Shown one piece after another: positions 9,601 through 16,060 of a stretch of DNA of 21,053 nt (position 1 is its first letter; every line of letters starts with the position of its first letter). Made by a program: the position numbers and the translations under genes. The notes under the pieces were generated by a model. The model worked only from the letters and a program-made list of their open reading frames with translations, did no database searches and was not told the origin of the DNA. Source of the DNA: CAYOHR01 sp964512145 (GTDB taxonomy: Bacteria; Bacteroidota; Bacteroidia; Flavobacteriales_G; JALEGO01); the NCBI GenBank assembly GCA_964512145.1, contig CAZEIM010000046.1:1-21053 (forward strand), in the 5' to 3' direction.

Positions 9601-10212
9601 AGCATCTAAAAAACTCACTGCTTCATTTACACATAACGTGGTAGGTAATGCTGCAAAATTTGCTGTAAAATTTTGAATGGTAATAACCAATGTATCGGTA
9701 GATGAACATACACCATTCGTTCCGGTAAGAATAACATTGTAATTTCCATAATTTGTAAATGAGTGTGTTGGGTTTTCATCGGTAGAAGTATTTCCATCGC
9801 CAAAATTCCAAACATAGGTAACACCCGACTCTACATTTGTGTTGGTAAACGACACATTAAATGGCAAAGAACACCCCACCACAGCGGATGACGTAAAGTT
9901 AACAACGGGCACAGATAACACTTGAATATAATTTGTTTTGGTTTCTGTATCAACACTACCATTTATGGTTAAACTCACCGTAAAGCTTCCAATACTGGTA
10001 TATGTATGCTGAGGATTTTGGGAAGAAGATGTATTTCCATCTCCAAAATCCCATAGCCAGCTGGTTATGGTACCTGAAGATAAGTCGTTAAATTGCACCG
10101 TACTTCCAATACATAAAGAGGTTGTATTAGCCGAAAATTGAGCCGTTTGTGAAAATATATCATTTGCTACAAAACATAATAAAAAAATGTACAGTATGTT
10201 TTTGATTTTCAT
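6631..10212 (-). CDS. Giant PKD-repeat secreted protein with T9SS type B sorting domain
   Basis: A 1193-residue surface or secreted protein. Its Sec signal peptide ends at DIFSQ (residue 22). Thirteen tandem PKD-type beta-sandwich repeats of roughly 80 residues can be counted by their core WxFGDG…HxY…GxYxVxL. Repeats 5, 7 and 8 are degenerate (for example WSWNFDFLGS and WTWKLGFPGG). Residues about 1109–1193 are the 'gliding motility-associated C-terminal domain', recognisable by NVFSPNGDGYNDVF, IYNRWGQ and GTYYYIL. That domain directs export through the T9SS and attachment at the cell surface. Regularly spaced Cys pairs within repeats may form disulphides. Likely roles are adhesion, matrix or polysaccharide binding. 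It is first in an operon with meaB and the PorE-like gene. Confidence 0.95.
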   Translation of the reverse strand: MKIKNILYIFLLCFVANDIFSQTAQFSANTTSLCIGSTVQFNDLSSGTITSWLWDFGDGNTSSSQNPQHTYTSIGSFTVSLTINGSVDTETKTNYIQVLSVPVVNFTSSAVVGCSLPFNVSFTNTNVESGVTYVWNFGDGNTSTDENPTHSFTNYGNYNVILTGTNGVCSSTDTLVITIQNFTANFAALPTTLCVNEAVSFLDASFPSPVSWLWNFGDGNSSTLQNPTHTYTVAGTYTVTLNAVSSLGCTDDLVLTNYITVNPLPTVSFTVDDDASCYVPFTANFTNTSPSLVSFDWNFGDGNTSNIQNPSNTYLNYGNYSVSLTGTDANGCENTFTASNFIQIAPIQAQVTSNVVNGCKDLNVSFTDLTTSLDPLSQWSWNFDFLGSTSTIQNPTFTYTDTGSFLVEMIVQTTTGCIDTTYQLIEVGIPPVVNMNPVSSVECHPFNASFIDLSSAYSDAWFWDFGDGNTSGLQNPTNVYTIDTGFFDVTLTASFHGCSATQVFNNAIYVKPSKPIFTIDSIVDCFQPWEITFSDQSLGAEKWTWKLGFPGGVVDIFAPPGDLTFTYLNPGTYTVWLITENFTYNCIDSISQTIYLSDLTAQFSQDTTATCTPNSIQFNDASTGVYPVVSWNWQFEDGGVAFTNNTSYNFLGVPGLYDVTLIVSDNVGCTKSIQKNDLIDIKPLPTVGFITSPTVGCLPLNTSFTDTSTSVVPLQTWVWNYGDGTVNDTVQNGAHTYNTNGQFNVSLSVTDLNNCTNTLLVNNAVTITQPIVNFNAPLFSCAYNSVAFENLSTGADPIYIWNFGDGSTLDSTFNPIHFFPNTVGINSYAVNLVVVDSNGCTEQLSKFITISQPKAQFTLDNDYIDCPPLNVNFTDLSQQFIAARDWSFGDGFFGIDSLASHTYNIPGLYDVRLIVTDIYGCRDTLIKEDTIFVDGVNGNALVTKDTLACGQTFNFTITPNSGTNINYTWDFGDGNTSNQQNIIYVYSDTGYFVPSITMVDQNNCTVTLVLDSIYATKDGTISVNLSSNLSSTTTNLPVQFTATSPQNIVSWYWNFGDGVQFDSVAAVLIHKFKTGSVFNIIVEGTDDQGCRGIDSIYVTIIDNSNKIGNVFSPNGDGYNDVFIIFNNDAQLHELRIYNRWGQLLYFGSGKTLEWYGKDFSGNDVTEGTYYYILNTVEGNGNTLDRTGYITVIR

Positions 10213-10229
10213 AATACTTTATTTTTAAT

Positions 10230-10237
10230 CAAAAATA
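10230..10237 (-). promoter_or_regulatory. Candidate -7 box for the PKD-protein operon
   Basis: The minus strand reads TATTTTTG, matching TAnnTTTG, 17 bases before the ATG at 10212. No well-spaced TTTG -33 element is visible, so support is limited to the -7 match and its position between the terminator and the gene. Confidence 0.35.
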
Positions 10238-10373
10238 ACATAATTCCAATACCCCGATTTGGTTATTATTATATATAATTAACACAATAGTGTGCAAAAA
10301 ATGAAACATTTCATTAAAAAATGCGTTTTAATTGAATAGACATAGAATAATTTTGGTTTTGGGAAAGGCCAAA

Positions 10374-10408
10374 ATAAAAAAAGCCCCGAAAATTTTCGGG
10401 GCTTTTTT
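10374..10408 (-). terminator. Rho-independent terminator after ftcD
   Basis: A perfect inverted repeat at 10382–10403, with arms AGCCCCGAAAA and TTTTCGGGGCT, gives a GC-rich stem. On the minus strand it is followed by a run of T (TTTTTTT at 10375–10381), and it begins 5 bases after the ftcD stop. A T run also follows on the plus strand, so it could stop transcription in both directions, but no plus-strand gene ends here. Confidence 0.9.
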
Positions 10409-10413
10409 GTTAA

Positions 10414-12105
10414 TTACAACGCAAGAACTATTTGTTGTAAGATCTCTTGTTCATGCTTTAATATTTTATGCAAGTAATCTTCTGCTACTTTTAAAGACTC
10501 TTTCTTAAAATCTTCGTCTTTAATCGTTGATATATTTATTTTAACATTTAAATATGCTCCGTATGCTGCTCCTCGGCAACATATTGCCCCTACCCCTGCA
10601 TCACTAACCGATGCTTTCATTCCATTGGCCGCCATTTCATGTAACAACTCAAAGGCTTTTAAGCAAACCTGCATTACTTGTAAAGGAATTTTTACGGCAT
10701 ATTGAGTTGCTTCTTGTATGGCTTTACTTCTGGTTATTTTTTCTTCTTCTGAGTTATTGGGCATTGAAAAACATTGCATAATCGCATTAAAAGCAACCGT
10801 ATCTTCATCGACCAAAAATAACAACTCATCTTTTAACTGCTGGCCTTTTTGAGCCCATTCGGAAAAATAGGTTATTTTTTCATCCCACCCTCTTTTATGG
10901 GCCGATAAATTTGCCACCATAGTTCCTAATGAAACCCCTAACGCTCCTACATAGGCAGAAATTGATCCTCCTCCGGGAGCAGGACTTTCCGATGCTGTTT
11001 CATCGGCAAATTGTGTAAGGTTAAAATGTATTAACTTCTTTTTTTCATCAAATTTGGCTAACTTATATTCAATAATTCTATCCTCCGGAATAAATGGCTT
11101 TAAATCATCTAAACCTAGAGATTTTACCGCAATTTTTATTTTTTCTTTTTCTGAAATTCCTTTAGATCGTTGTTGTTTGTCTAAAAAATAATCCGCAGCA
11201 TCTAACAAACTTTTTAGTGGAATTAAACCCACTAACTCCGAACCGGTTACGCGCAAACCACGTTCGTTTGCTTTTTTACAAACCTCATCAAAAGCTATAT
11301 GAACCGGTGTTATACTTACATCGGTTAAATTCATGGATATTTGAGCAATACCATACTCTTCAATATACCAACCTATGGCTTTTACTGCTTTTAAAGTTCC
11401 GGGTTGCTTTACAGGGTTTCCAAATTCATCCAGTATAATTTCACCGGTAACTGGATTGCCTTTCCTAAGCACCCTTCCTGCTTCACGAACATCAAAGGCT
11501 ACCGAATTTGCCCTACGGGTTGATGTAGTATTTAAATTAATATTGTATGCCACTAAAATATTGCGCGCACCAATGGCTATGGCTCCTGTTTTTTTTGCCT
11601 TGTTAAAATCATGAGGACCTTCATCGGGTTTCCAGGAAGGATCGACTAACTTCTTTTCTAAGCCCTCATATTCTCCGGCTCTGCAATTGGCTAAATTTTT
11701 TCTTTTTTCTTCTTTAGCCGAATGTTCATAATAATAAACAGGAATGTTAAGCTCCTCTCCCACTCTTTTACCTAATTTATATGACCATTCAACAGCCTCT
11801 TGCATGGTAATGCCCGATATGGGTACTAACGGGCATACATCCGTTGCTCCAAACCTTGGGTGTTCTCCTTGGTGCTCTCGCATATCAATTAACTCAGCTG
11901 CTTTTTTTATAAGCAAAAAAGCAGCTTCTACTACTTTTTCAGGTTCTCCGGCAAAGGTAATTACAGTTCTATTGGTTGCGTATCCGGGATCTACATCTAA
12001 CAACATAACTCCTTTAACCTGTTGAACTACTTCTGAAATGAGTTTAATTTTTTCTGCATCTCTTCCTTCACTAATATTTGGAACACATTCAATAATTTTT
12101 TTCAT
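10414..12105 (-). CDS. ftcD: Bifunctional glutamate formimidoyltransferase / formimidotetrahydrofolate cyclodeaminase
   Basis: A 563-residue fusion. The N-terminal formiminotransferase half (about 1–330) begins IIECVPNISEGRD and carries GEHPRFGATDVCP, with His82 at the position of the catalytic His of the mammalian enzyme. The C-terminal cyclodeaminase half (about 355–563) carries the folate-binding PAPGGGS at 375–381 and is all-helical. Together they move the formimino group from formiminoglutamate to tetrahydrofolate and release ammonia, forming methenyl-THF; this is a late step in histidine degradation. The gene starts 9 bases after the HEAT-repeat gene, so the two are co-transcribed, and it ends at a strong terminator. 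No other hut genes are in the window. Confidence 0.95.
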   Translation of the reverse strand: MKKIIECVPNISEGRDAEKIKLISEVVQQVKGVMLLDVDPGYATNRTVITFAGEPEKVVEAAFLLIKKAAELIDMREHQGEHPRFGATDVCPLVPISGITMQEAVEWSYKLGKRVGEELNIPVYYYEHSAKEEKRKNLANCRAGEYEGLEKKLVDPSWKPDEGPHDFNKAKKTGAIAIGARNILVAYNINLNTTSTRRANSVAFDVREAGRVLRKGNPVTGEIILDEFGNPVKQPGTLKAVKAIGWYIEEYGIAQISMNLTDVSITPVHIAFDEVCKKANERGLRVTGSELVGLIPLKSLLDAADYFLDKQQRSKGISEKEKIKIAVKSLGLDDLKPFIPEDRIIEYKLAKFDEKKKLIHFNLTQFADETASESPAPGGGSISAYVGALGVSLGTMVANLSAHKRGWDEKITYFSEWAQKGQQLKDELLFLVDEDTVAFNAIMQCFSMPNNSEEEKITRSKAIQEATQYAVKIPLQVMQVCLKAFELLHEMAANGMKASVSDAGVGAICCRGAAYGAYLNVKINISTIKDEDFKKESLKVAEDYLHKILKHEQEILQQIVLAL

Positions 12106-12114
12106 ATATAATTT

Positions 12115-12639
12115 CTATTGTTCTAATAATAAGTTTTCTAAAACCGCTTTTAATTCCAGCAATACCGTTGTTTTGTCATCTTTAATATAGGTAACGTGTT
12201 CATTTATTTTATGTAAACATTCTATTACATCTTTATCTCGGGCGTGCGATATTTTATTTTCAATTACCGTAACTACCTCAAAACATGTTAAATAATCGTA
12301 CTTTAAGGCAATATCCACCAATGCTGTTAATATAGAATCTACCTGCAAAGAGGATTGCCAAAAAACCGAAACCAACAATGATCTGTACAGAGCATTTTTT
12401 TCATCTAAAACTCCCTTAAGTATTGGTTCAACAGCCTCCTGATCTTTAATATCAAATAATATTTCAACAATAGCATTTCGAATATCTTCGTTGGGTGTTT
12501 TAACCATTAAATTAATTAAATGAGGTACAACTCCTGCGTTGCCTACTTCTCTTATTTCATAAAGGTATTTTATGACCTCTTCATCGTTTTGAGTAGAGTC
12601 GATTTTTTTTAGTAATTCTTGAATTTTTTTTGCACTCAC
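12115..12639 (-). CDS. HEAT-repeat-like helical protein of unknown role
   Basis: A 174-residue acidic, all-alpha protein without signal peptide or membrane segment. Residues about 20–130 contain three or four HEAT-like helix pairs, with the pattern GNAGVVPHLINLM, NEDIRNAIVEILFDI and DQEAVEPILKGVL; the C-terminus is a longer helical segment. HEAT arrays are protein-protein scaffolds, so no reaction can be assigned. It lies 9 bases upstream of ftcD and, with a good -7 box just in front, looks like the first gene of a two-gene operon. Whether it has anything to do with histidine degradation is unknown. Confidence 0.85.
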   Translation of the reverse strand: MSAKKIQELLKKIDSTQNDEEVIKYLYEIREVGNAGVVPHLINLMVKTPNEDIRNAIVEILFDIKDQEAVEPILKGVLDEKNALYRSLLVSVFWQSSLQVDSILTALVDIALKYDYLTCFEVVTVIENKISHARDKDVIECLHKINEHVTYIKDDKTTVLLELKAVLENLLLEQ

Positions 12640-12663
12640 GGGTTAACAGAATAATTTGTGCCA

Positions 12664-12671
12664 CAAATGTA
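12664..12671 (-). promoter_or_regulatory. Candidate -7 box for the HEAT–ftcD operon
   Basis: TACATTTG on the minus strand fits TAnnTTTG and lies 24 bases before the ATG at 12639, leaving a leader of about 18 bases. The region further upstream is AT-rich without a clear TTTG at the -33 distance. Confidence 0.45.
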
Positions 12672-12845
12672 TGGAATGTTTACATACTAAATTTAATTAC
12701 GTTATTGATTTTTACGAATAATTATTCAGCAAAACTGCATACATAATTGAGCTGAATTGCGAATTTTCGAAAAAAAATATATATGCAAGCCTTTTAGTAG
12801 AACAGGAGGAAAATGCATACAAGAACAACTTATACAAATATTTTA

Positions 12846-13415
12846 TTACTTAGATGATTTGCTTTGCTGTAGTTTAAACATGCTTTCCATGTATTGCTTA
12901 TAACTTAAATACTCGTTGGATCCAAAAAATATAAGCGTTCCTAAAAACTCGGGCACTTGTTTATAACCGGCTATAATATGAGCTCTTTGCAAATTTTCAT
13001 CTAAAATAACATACGATGGGTACGACATACGTCCATCTAAAATAGAATACGCCAACATATGCGTACCTCTTTTTTGATCGGGTTGTCCATTTACAAACGT
13101 ATGGTTATCAAAAACGATGGTATCTTTCATTTCGGCATCCATTTTTACGGCATAATACTTTTCGTTCATATACTTTACCACGTTGGGATCTTTAAACGTA
13201 GAAGCATCCATTTTTTTACACCAACCACACCAATCGGTATATACGTCTATAAAAATTTTTTTAGGGTATACTTTTCCGGCTTTAATGGCCTCGGAATTTT
13301 GCTTAAAAAACTCTTCTCGAGTACTTACGGCTTCTGAAAAACTCATCCACTGTATTTGCTCCTGTGCCTGCAAACTAAACTGCCAAATAATAAAAAGTAT
13401 GCTTATATTCTTCAT
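12846..13415 (-). CDS. Secreted thioredoxin-fold protein (WCGWC)
   Basis: A 189-residue protein with a short Sec signal peptide ending near LQAQ (residue 18) and a thioredoxin-like domain at about 45–165. The active-site motif is DWCGWCKKMD, with Cys63 and Cys66. After it come typical thioredoxin_7/DUF255-type features (DPNVVKYMNEKYYAVKMDAE) and a cis-Pro segment at SYPSYVILD. It probably reduces or isomerises disulphides in periplasmic proteins. It stands alone, with about 200 bases to the HEAT gene and about 110 to the accessory block, and is the last recognisable core gene before that block. Confidence 0.88.
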   Translation of the reverse strand: MKNISILFIIWQFSLQAQEQIQWMSFSEAVSTREEFFKQNSEAIKAGKVYPKKIFIDVYTDWCGWCKKMDASTFKDPNVVKYMNEKYYAVKMDAEMKDTIVFDNHTFVNGQPDQKRGTHMLAYSILDGRMSYPSYVILDENLQRAHIIAGYKQVPEFLGTLIFFGSNEYLSYKQYMESMFKLQQSKSSK

Positions 13416-13419
13416 ACAT

Positions 13420-13447
13420 CAAATATAAAAAAATAATAAGAAACAAA
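13420..13447 (-). promoter_or_regulatory. Candidate promoter of the thioredoxin-fold gene
   Basis: On the minus strand TTTG (13444–13447) is followed after 16 bases by TATATTTG (13420–13427), resembling the Bacteroidota -33/-7 pair though the spacing is slightly short. The ATG at 13415 lies only 5 bases past the -7 box, so transcription from here would give an almost leaderless mRNA. Confidence 0.4.
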
Positions 13448-13523
13448 CGACTTAAGAATTTTTGGAGAGGATACAACCATTGAGCTTACAACGGTATCGG
13501 CTTGTGTGTGACTGCTGCATGGG

Positions 13524-15734
13524 TTACTCGATTACTCTTTCAAAAATTCCAACAACTTTAAAATTCAAAAGGTCGTCTTCCGATAAAACGATATCTTCGT
13601 ATTCATCCAAATTAGATAATGGCTTAAGTCTTATGGATTCGTGCTTCCATCCTTCATCAGAAATATTTTTTACACTATGATACTCTTTTACTGTATAGCC
13701 TGAACCAAATTCAGCATCATTAATTGAAGTTGATTCAACTAATACTATTTTCCCATTTCTTGAACCAACTTCATCTTGCTTGAATAAACAATATGAACCA
13801 TTGGGAATTCTTTTATTCATCGATTCACCAACTACTTTACAAACAAAGTAGCCTTTTTTCGCTGAAATATTGAAAGGTGGCTCTATCCATGTTAATTCAG
13901 AATGTGATTGCAAGTCGCTGAAATTGCCTGCAGCAGGAGAAATGTCTACTAAAGGAATACTATTAACGTATGGTTTGACTTCTTCATTACGGAGAATTCT
14001 GAAGGGTATTTGCTTTTTGTATGATTCAATATGTTCCTTTAAATATTCTCTTAAATTTGAATTACAAGCGTAAATATAGGTTCCTTTTATGCCACGGTAC
14101 ATAATAGTTTTGTAAATATTTATTATGTAAGACTTTAGAATATTAATATCAGAAACGCCCTTCTTACCATTTATGTCAAAATATTTTCCTGGGTAAATTA
14201 TTAAAGAGTTTGTCTTTTTATCAAAATCTATCTCTTTGCCAAATATCACAGCAGCATAATTTAAATCATATCCTTGTGTAGTATGAATACATCCTATTTC
14301 ATTAAATGCATTCGATGAATTAATCCAATCTTTATCGGTGGAATTCCATTTGAAATTTAAACCATCTAACTCAATGTCAGTTGTGGTAGGTGGTGGTGGT
14401 GGATTTAGTTTCGGATTTGATTTCCATGGCCATGAATAACCTGCAATCATCCTACAAAGACCGAATTCATTTTCTTTCTTGCTTAACTCGACATGTAAGT
14501 CATTGAAATTATCGAAAACTAGCAATTCGTAATTCTCTTCTTGATATTTCGTCTTACCTAGTCTATTGATATTTAGTAAGTCATCAACAAATTGAATATA
14601 ATTGTTGCCTCCCTTGACACGCATTTGGGATTTTAATTCAAGACGTAATGAATTTTTATCACTTAATAGTTTATTAAACTTTTCAGAATCAACATCCGAA
14701 GGTTTTACTGATTGGGCAGAATCATAAAAGAATAATTGATTTTTACTGTTCGCAATTATCCAGTCTAATTCAGTGCCACTATCATCTAAGCCTAATTTTT
14801 GGTTGTTTTTTTTGAAAGCACCCATCCAACTAATATTTTTATACTTTCTCAGTCGATGTGCTTCATCAACTATCAATAAGTCATACTTTTCATTTAACTT
14901 AAAAGTATCCGAAGGATTAATAACCATAGATGATTTTAAGCCAGGAATTTTTTTAAAAACATTTTCAAGCGATTCTCGAAGGGATGTCATTGCAACTACT
15001 AAACCAATTTTTGCATTTGGATATTTTGATTTAAACTCCCTTAATAATTTAATTTCTCTTAACTCATCCTCATTGTAGTCATCTGATTTTAATTCATCAA
15101 TGTCTGAGGTCAAGAGTTTAATTAAGTATGTAGCAAGAATAGTTTTACCAGTTCCTGCACTTCCGCTTACAAATATTCTGTTCGATTTTTTTGTTGTAAG
15201 ACCATCTAAGATTTCTAAAACAGAATTATATTGATCTTCATTGAGTGCCTTATAAGGTGAGTATTTAAATAGTTCGGAATTTTCGATTTCAGTTAATGAT
15301 TTGGTTACAATTTTCCGCTCAATGAGTTTATTCCAAACCTCTTTAAAAAGATTTTTGTAAAGGTCTTGTTGGTAATAGTTATGATTTATCAATCCATAAT
15401 TGCCATTTTGAAGGCTGTACGTACCTTCAGCTGTAATATACTGAATTAGATTTGATTCGATGTCAAGTGTTGCGGATTTGTTGAATTTGTCTGAACCTAT
15501 AATTGAAATTGTATCGAGCTTGCAGCGTTCTGGATTTCCAAGATGGTTTTTAATTCGACTGAGTGCATTGGTAGATTCACCTACGTATGCAGCTTTTATT
15601 TTTTCATTTTGAATAAAATAAACTAAAGGCCATTGGTTTTTTACCCAAGGATTCTGCTCAATTTTGTTTAGTGAATCCTTGTGAAAAGGGTATTGTTCTG
15701 AAACTTCTATTGATAATTCAAAAGACAAACTCAT
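13524..15734 (-). CDS. GIY-YIG nuclease – DUF2075 helicase – S24 autoprotease fusion
   Basis: A 736-residue cytoplasmic protein with three parts. Residues about 35–125 form a GIY-YIG nuclease-like domain: VYF, then YVGES at 50–54, Arg60 and a candidate catalytic Glu93. Residues about 165–585 are a DUF2075 SF1-like helicase/ATPase: Walker A GSAGTGKT at 191–198, DEAH at 290–293, SQMR at 369–372, HTTQGYD at 484–490 and YRGIKGTYIY at 546–555. A Pro-rich linker lies at 445–449. Residues about 593–736 are an S24 (LexA/UmuD) peptidase with AAG at 601–603 as a likely self-cleavage site, Ser638 in GESM and Lys683 in TVKEY. Its ATG overlaps the MazG stop (ATGA). The domain set suggests DNA-damage- or invader-responsive nucleic-acid processing; the exact job is unknown. 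Confidence 0.88.
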   Translation of the reverse strand: MSLSFELSIEVSEQYPFHKDSLNKIEQNPWVKNQWPLVYFIQNEKIKAAYVGESTNALSRIKNHLGNPERCKLDTISIIGSDKFNKSATLDIESNLIQYITAEGTYSLQNGNYGLINHNYYQQDLYKNLFKEVWNKLIERKIVTKSLTEIENSELFKYSPYKALNEDQYNSVLEILDGLTTKKSNRIFVSGSAGTGKTILATYLIKLLTSDIDELKSDDYNEDELREIKLLREFKSKYPNAKIGLVVAMTSLRESLENVFKKIPGLKSSMVINPSDTFKLNEKYDLLIVDEAHRLRKYKNISWMGAFKKNNQKLGLDDSGTELDWIIANSKNQLFFYDSAQSVKPSDVDSEKFNKLLSDKNSLRLELKSQMRVKGGNNYIQFVDDLLNINRLGKTKYQEENYELLVFDNFNDLHVELSKKENEFGLCRMIAGYSWPWKSNPKLNPPPPPTTTDIELDGLNFKWNSTDKDWINSSNAFNEIGCIHTTQGYDLNYAAVIFGKEIDFDKKTNSLIIYPGKYFDINGKKGVSDINILKSYIINIYKTIMYRGIKGTYIYACNSNLREYLKEHIESYKKQIPFRILRNEEVKPYVNSIPLVDISPAAGNFSDLQSHSELTWIEPPFNISAKKGYFVCKVVGESMNKRIPNGSYCLFKQDEVGSRNGKIVLVESTSINDAEFGSGYTVKEYHSVKNISDEGWKHESIRLKPLSNLDEYEDIVLSEDDLLNFKVVGIFERVIE

Positions 15735-16060
15735 AATTCATTATACTTTTTAGCATTACCTTTTGATTTGTCAACTGGATATTTCTCTCCATTCTTCTTT
15801 ATTTTCTCCATAACGATGTCCTTTATATCAAGCTGATATTTATTTGCGAGAAGAAAAGCATATGCAAAAATGTCTGCTAACTCTTCTTTCACTTTTTCCT
15901 TGTTTGCTTCATCTGCATTTTTCCAAAGGAACAATTCAAGCAACTCACCCGCTTCAACATTTATGGCAAGTGCTAAATCTTTGGGATTGTGGAATTGCTC
16001 CCAATCTCTTTCATTTCTGAATTTTAAAAGTGCTTCTATTATTTCTTCGTTTTCCTTCAT
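15731..16060 (-). CDS. MazG-like nucleotide pyrophosphohydrolase
   Basis: A 109-residue protein of the all-alpha MazG/dCTPase superfamily. The metal-binding signature is complete: EAGE at 36–39 with Glu42, then ELAD at 60–63. These are the EXXE…EXXD residues that hold magnesium. Such single-domain enzymes hydrolyse (deoxy)nucleoside triphosphates to monophosphates plus pyrophosphate, often non-canonical or pyrimidine dNTPs. The start ATG overlaps the stop of the TPR-peptidase gene (TAATG) and its own stop overlaps the helicase start (ATGA). All three are therefore translationally coupled. Next to a nuclease-helicase, dNTP removal during phage attack or damage-dNTP clean-up are both reasonable inferences. 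Confidence 0.9.
   Translation of the reverse strand: MKENEEIIEALLKFRNERDWEQFHNPKDLALAINVEAGELLELFLWKNADEANKEKVKEELADIFAYAFLLANKYQLDIKDIVMEKIKKNGEKYPVDKSKGNAKKYNEL

Noticed and set aside
12724..12757. Hairpin between the thioredoxin-fold and HEAT genes (ATTCAGC / GCTGAAT)
   Set aside because: Only 7 base pairs with a 20-base loop and no T run, so it is neither a convincing terminator nor an RNA gene.
13448..13523. An RNA gene or attachment site at the left edge of the accessory block
   Set aside because: The sequence is less AT-rich than its surroundings, but no tRNA fold, integrase or matching direct repeat at another boundary could be found.
14391..14402. GGT trinucleotide run in the helicase gene as a phase-variation tract
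   Set aside because: It encodes the PPPPP linker; gain or loss of a unit would keep the frame, so it would not act as an on/off switch.
13524..15734. A LexA-type SOS repressor
   Set aside because: The S24 domain is present but there is no helix-turn-helix; the N-terminal parts are nuclease and helicase.
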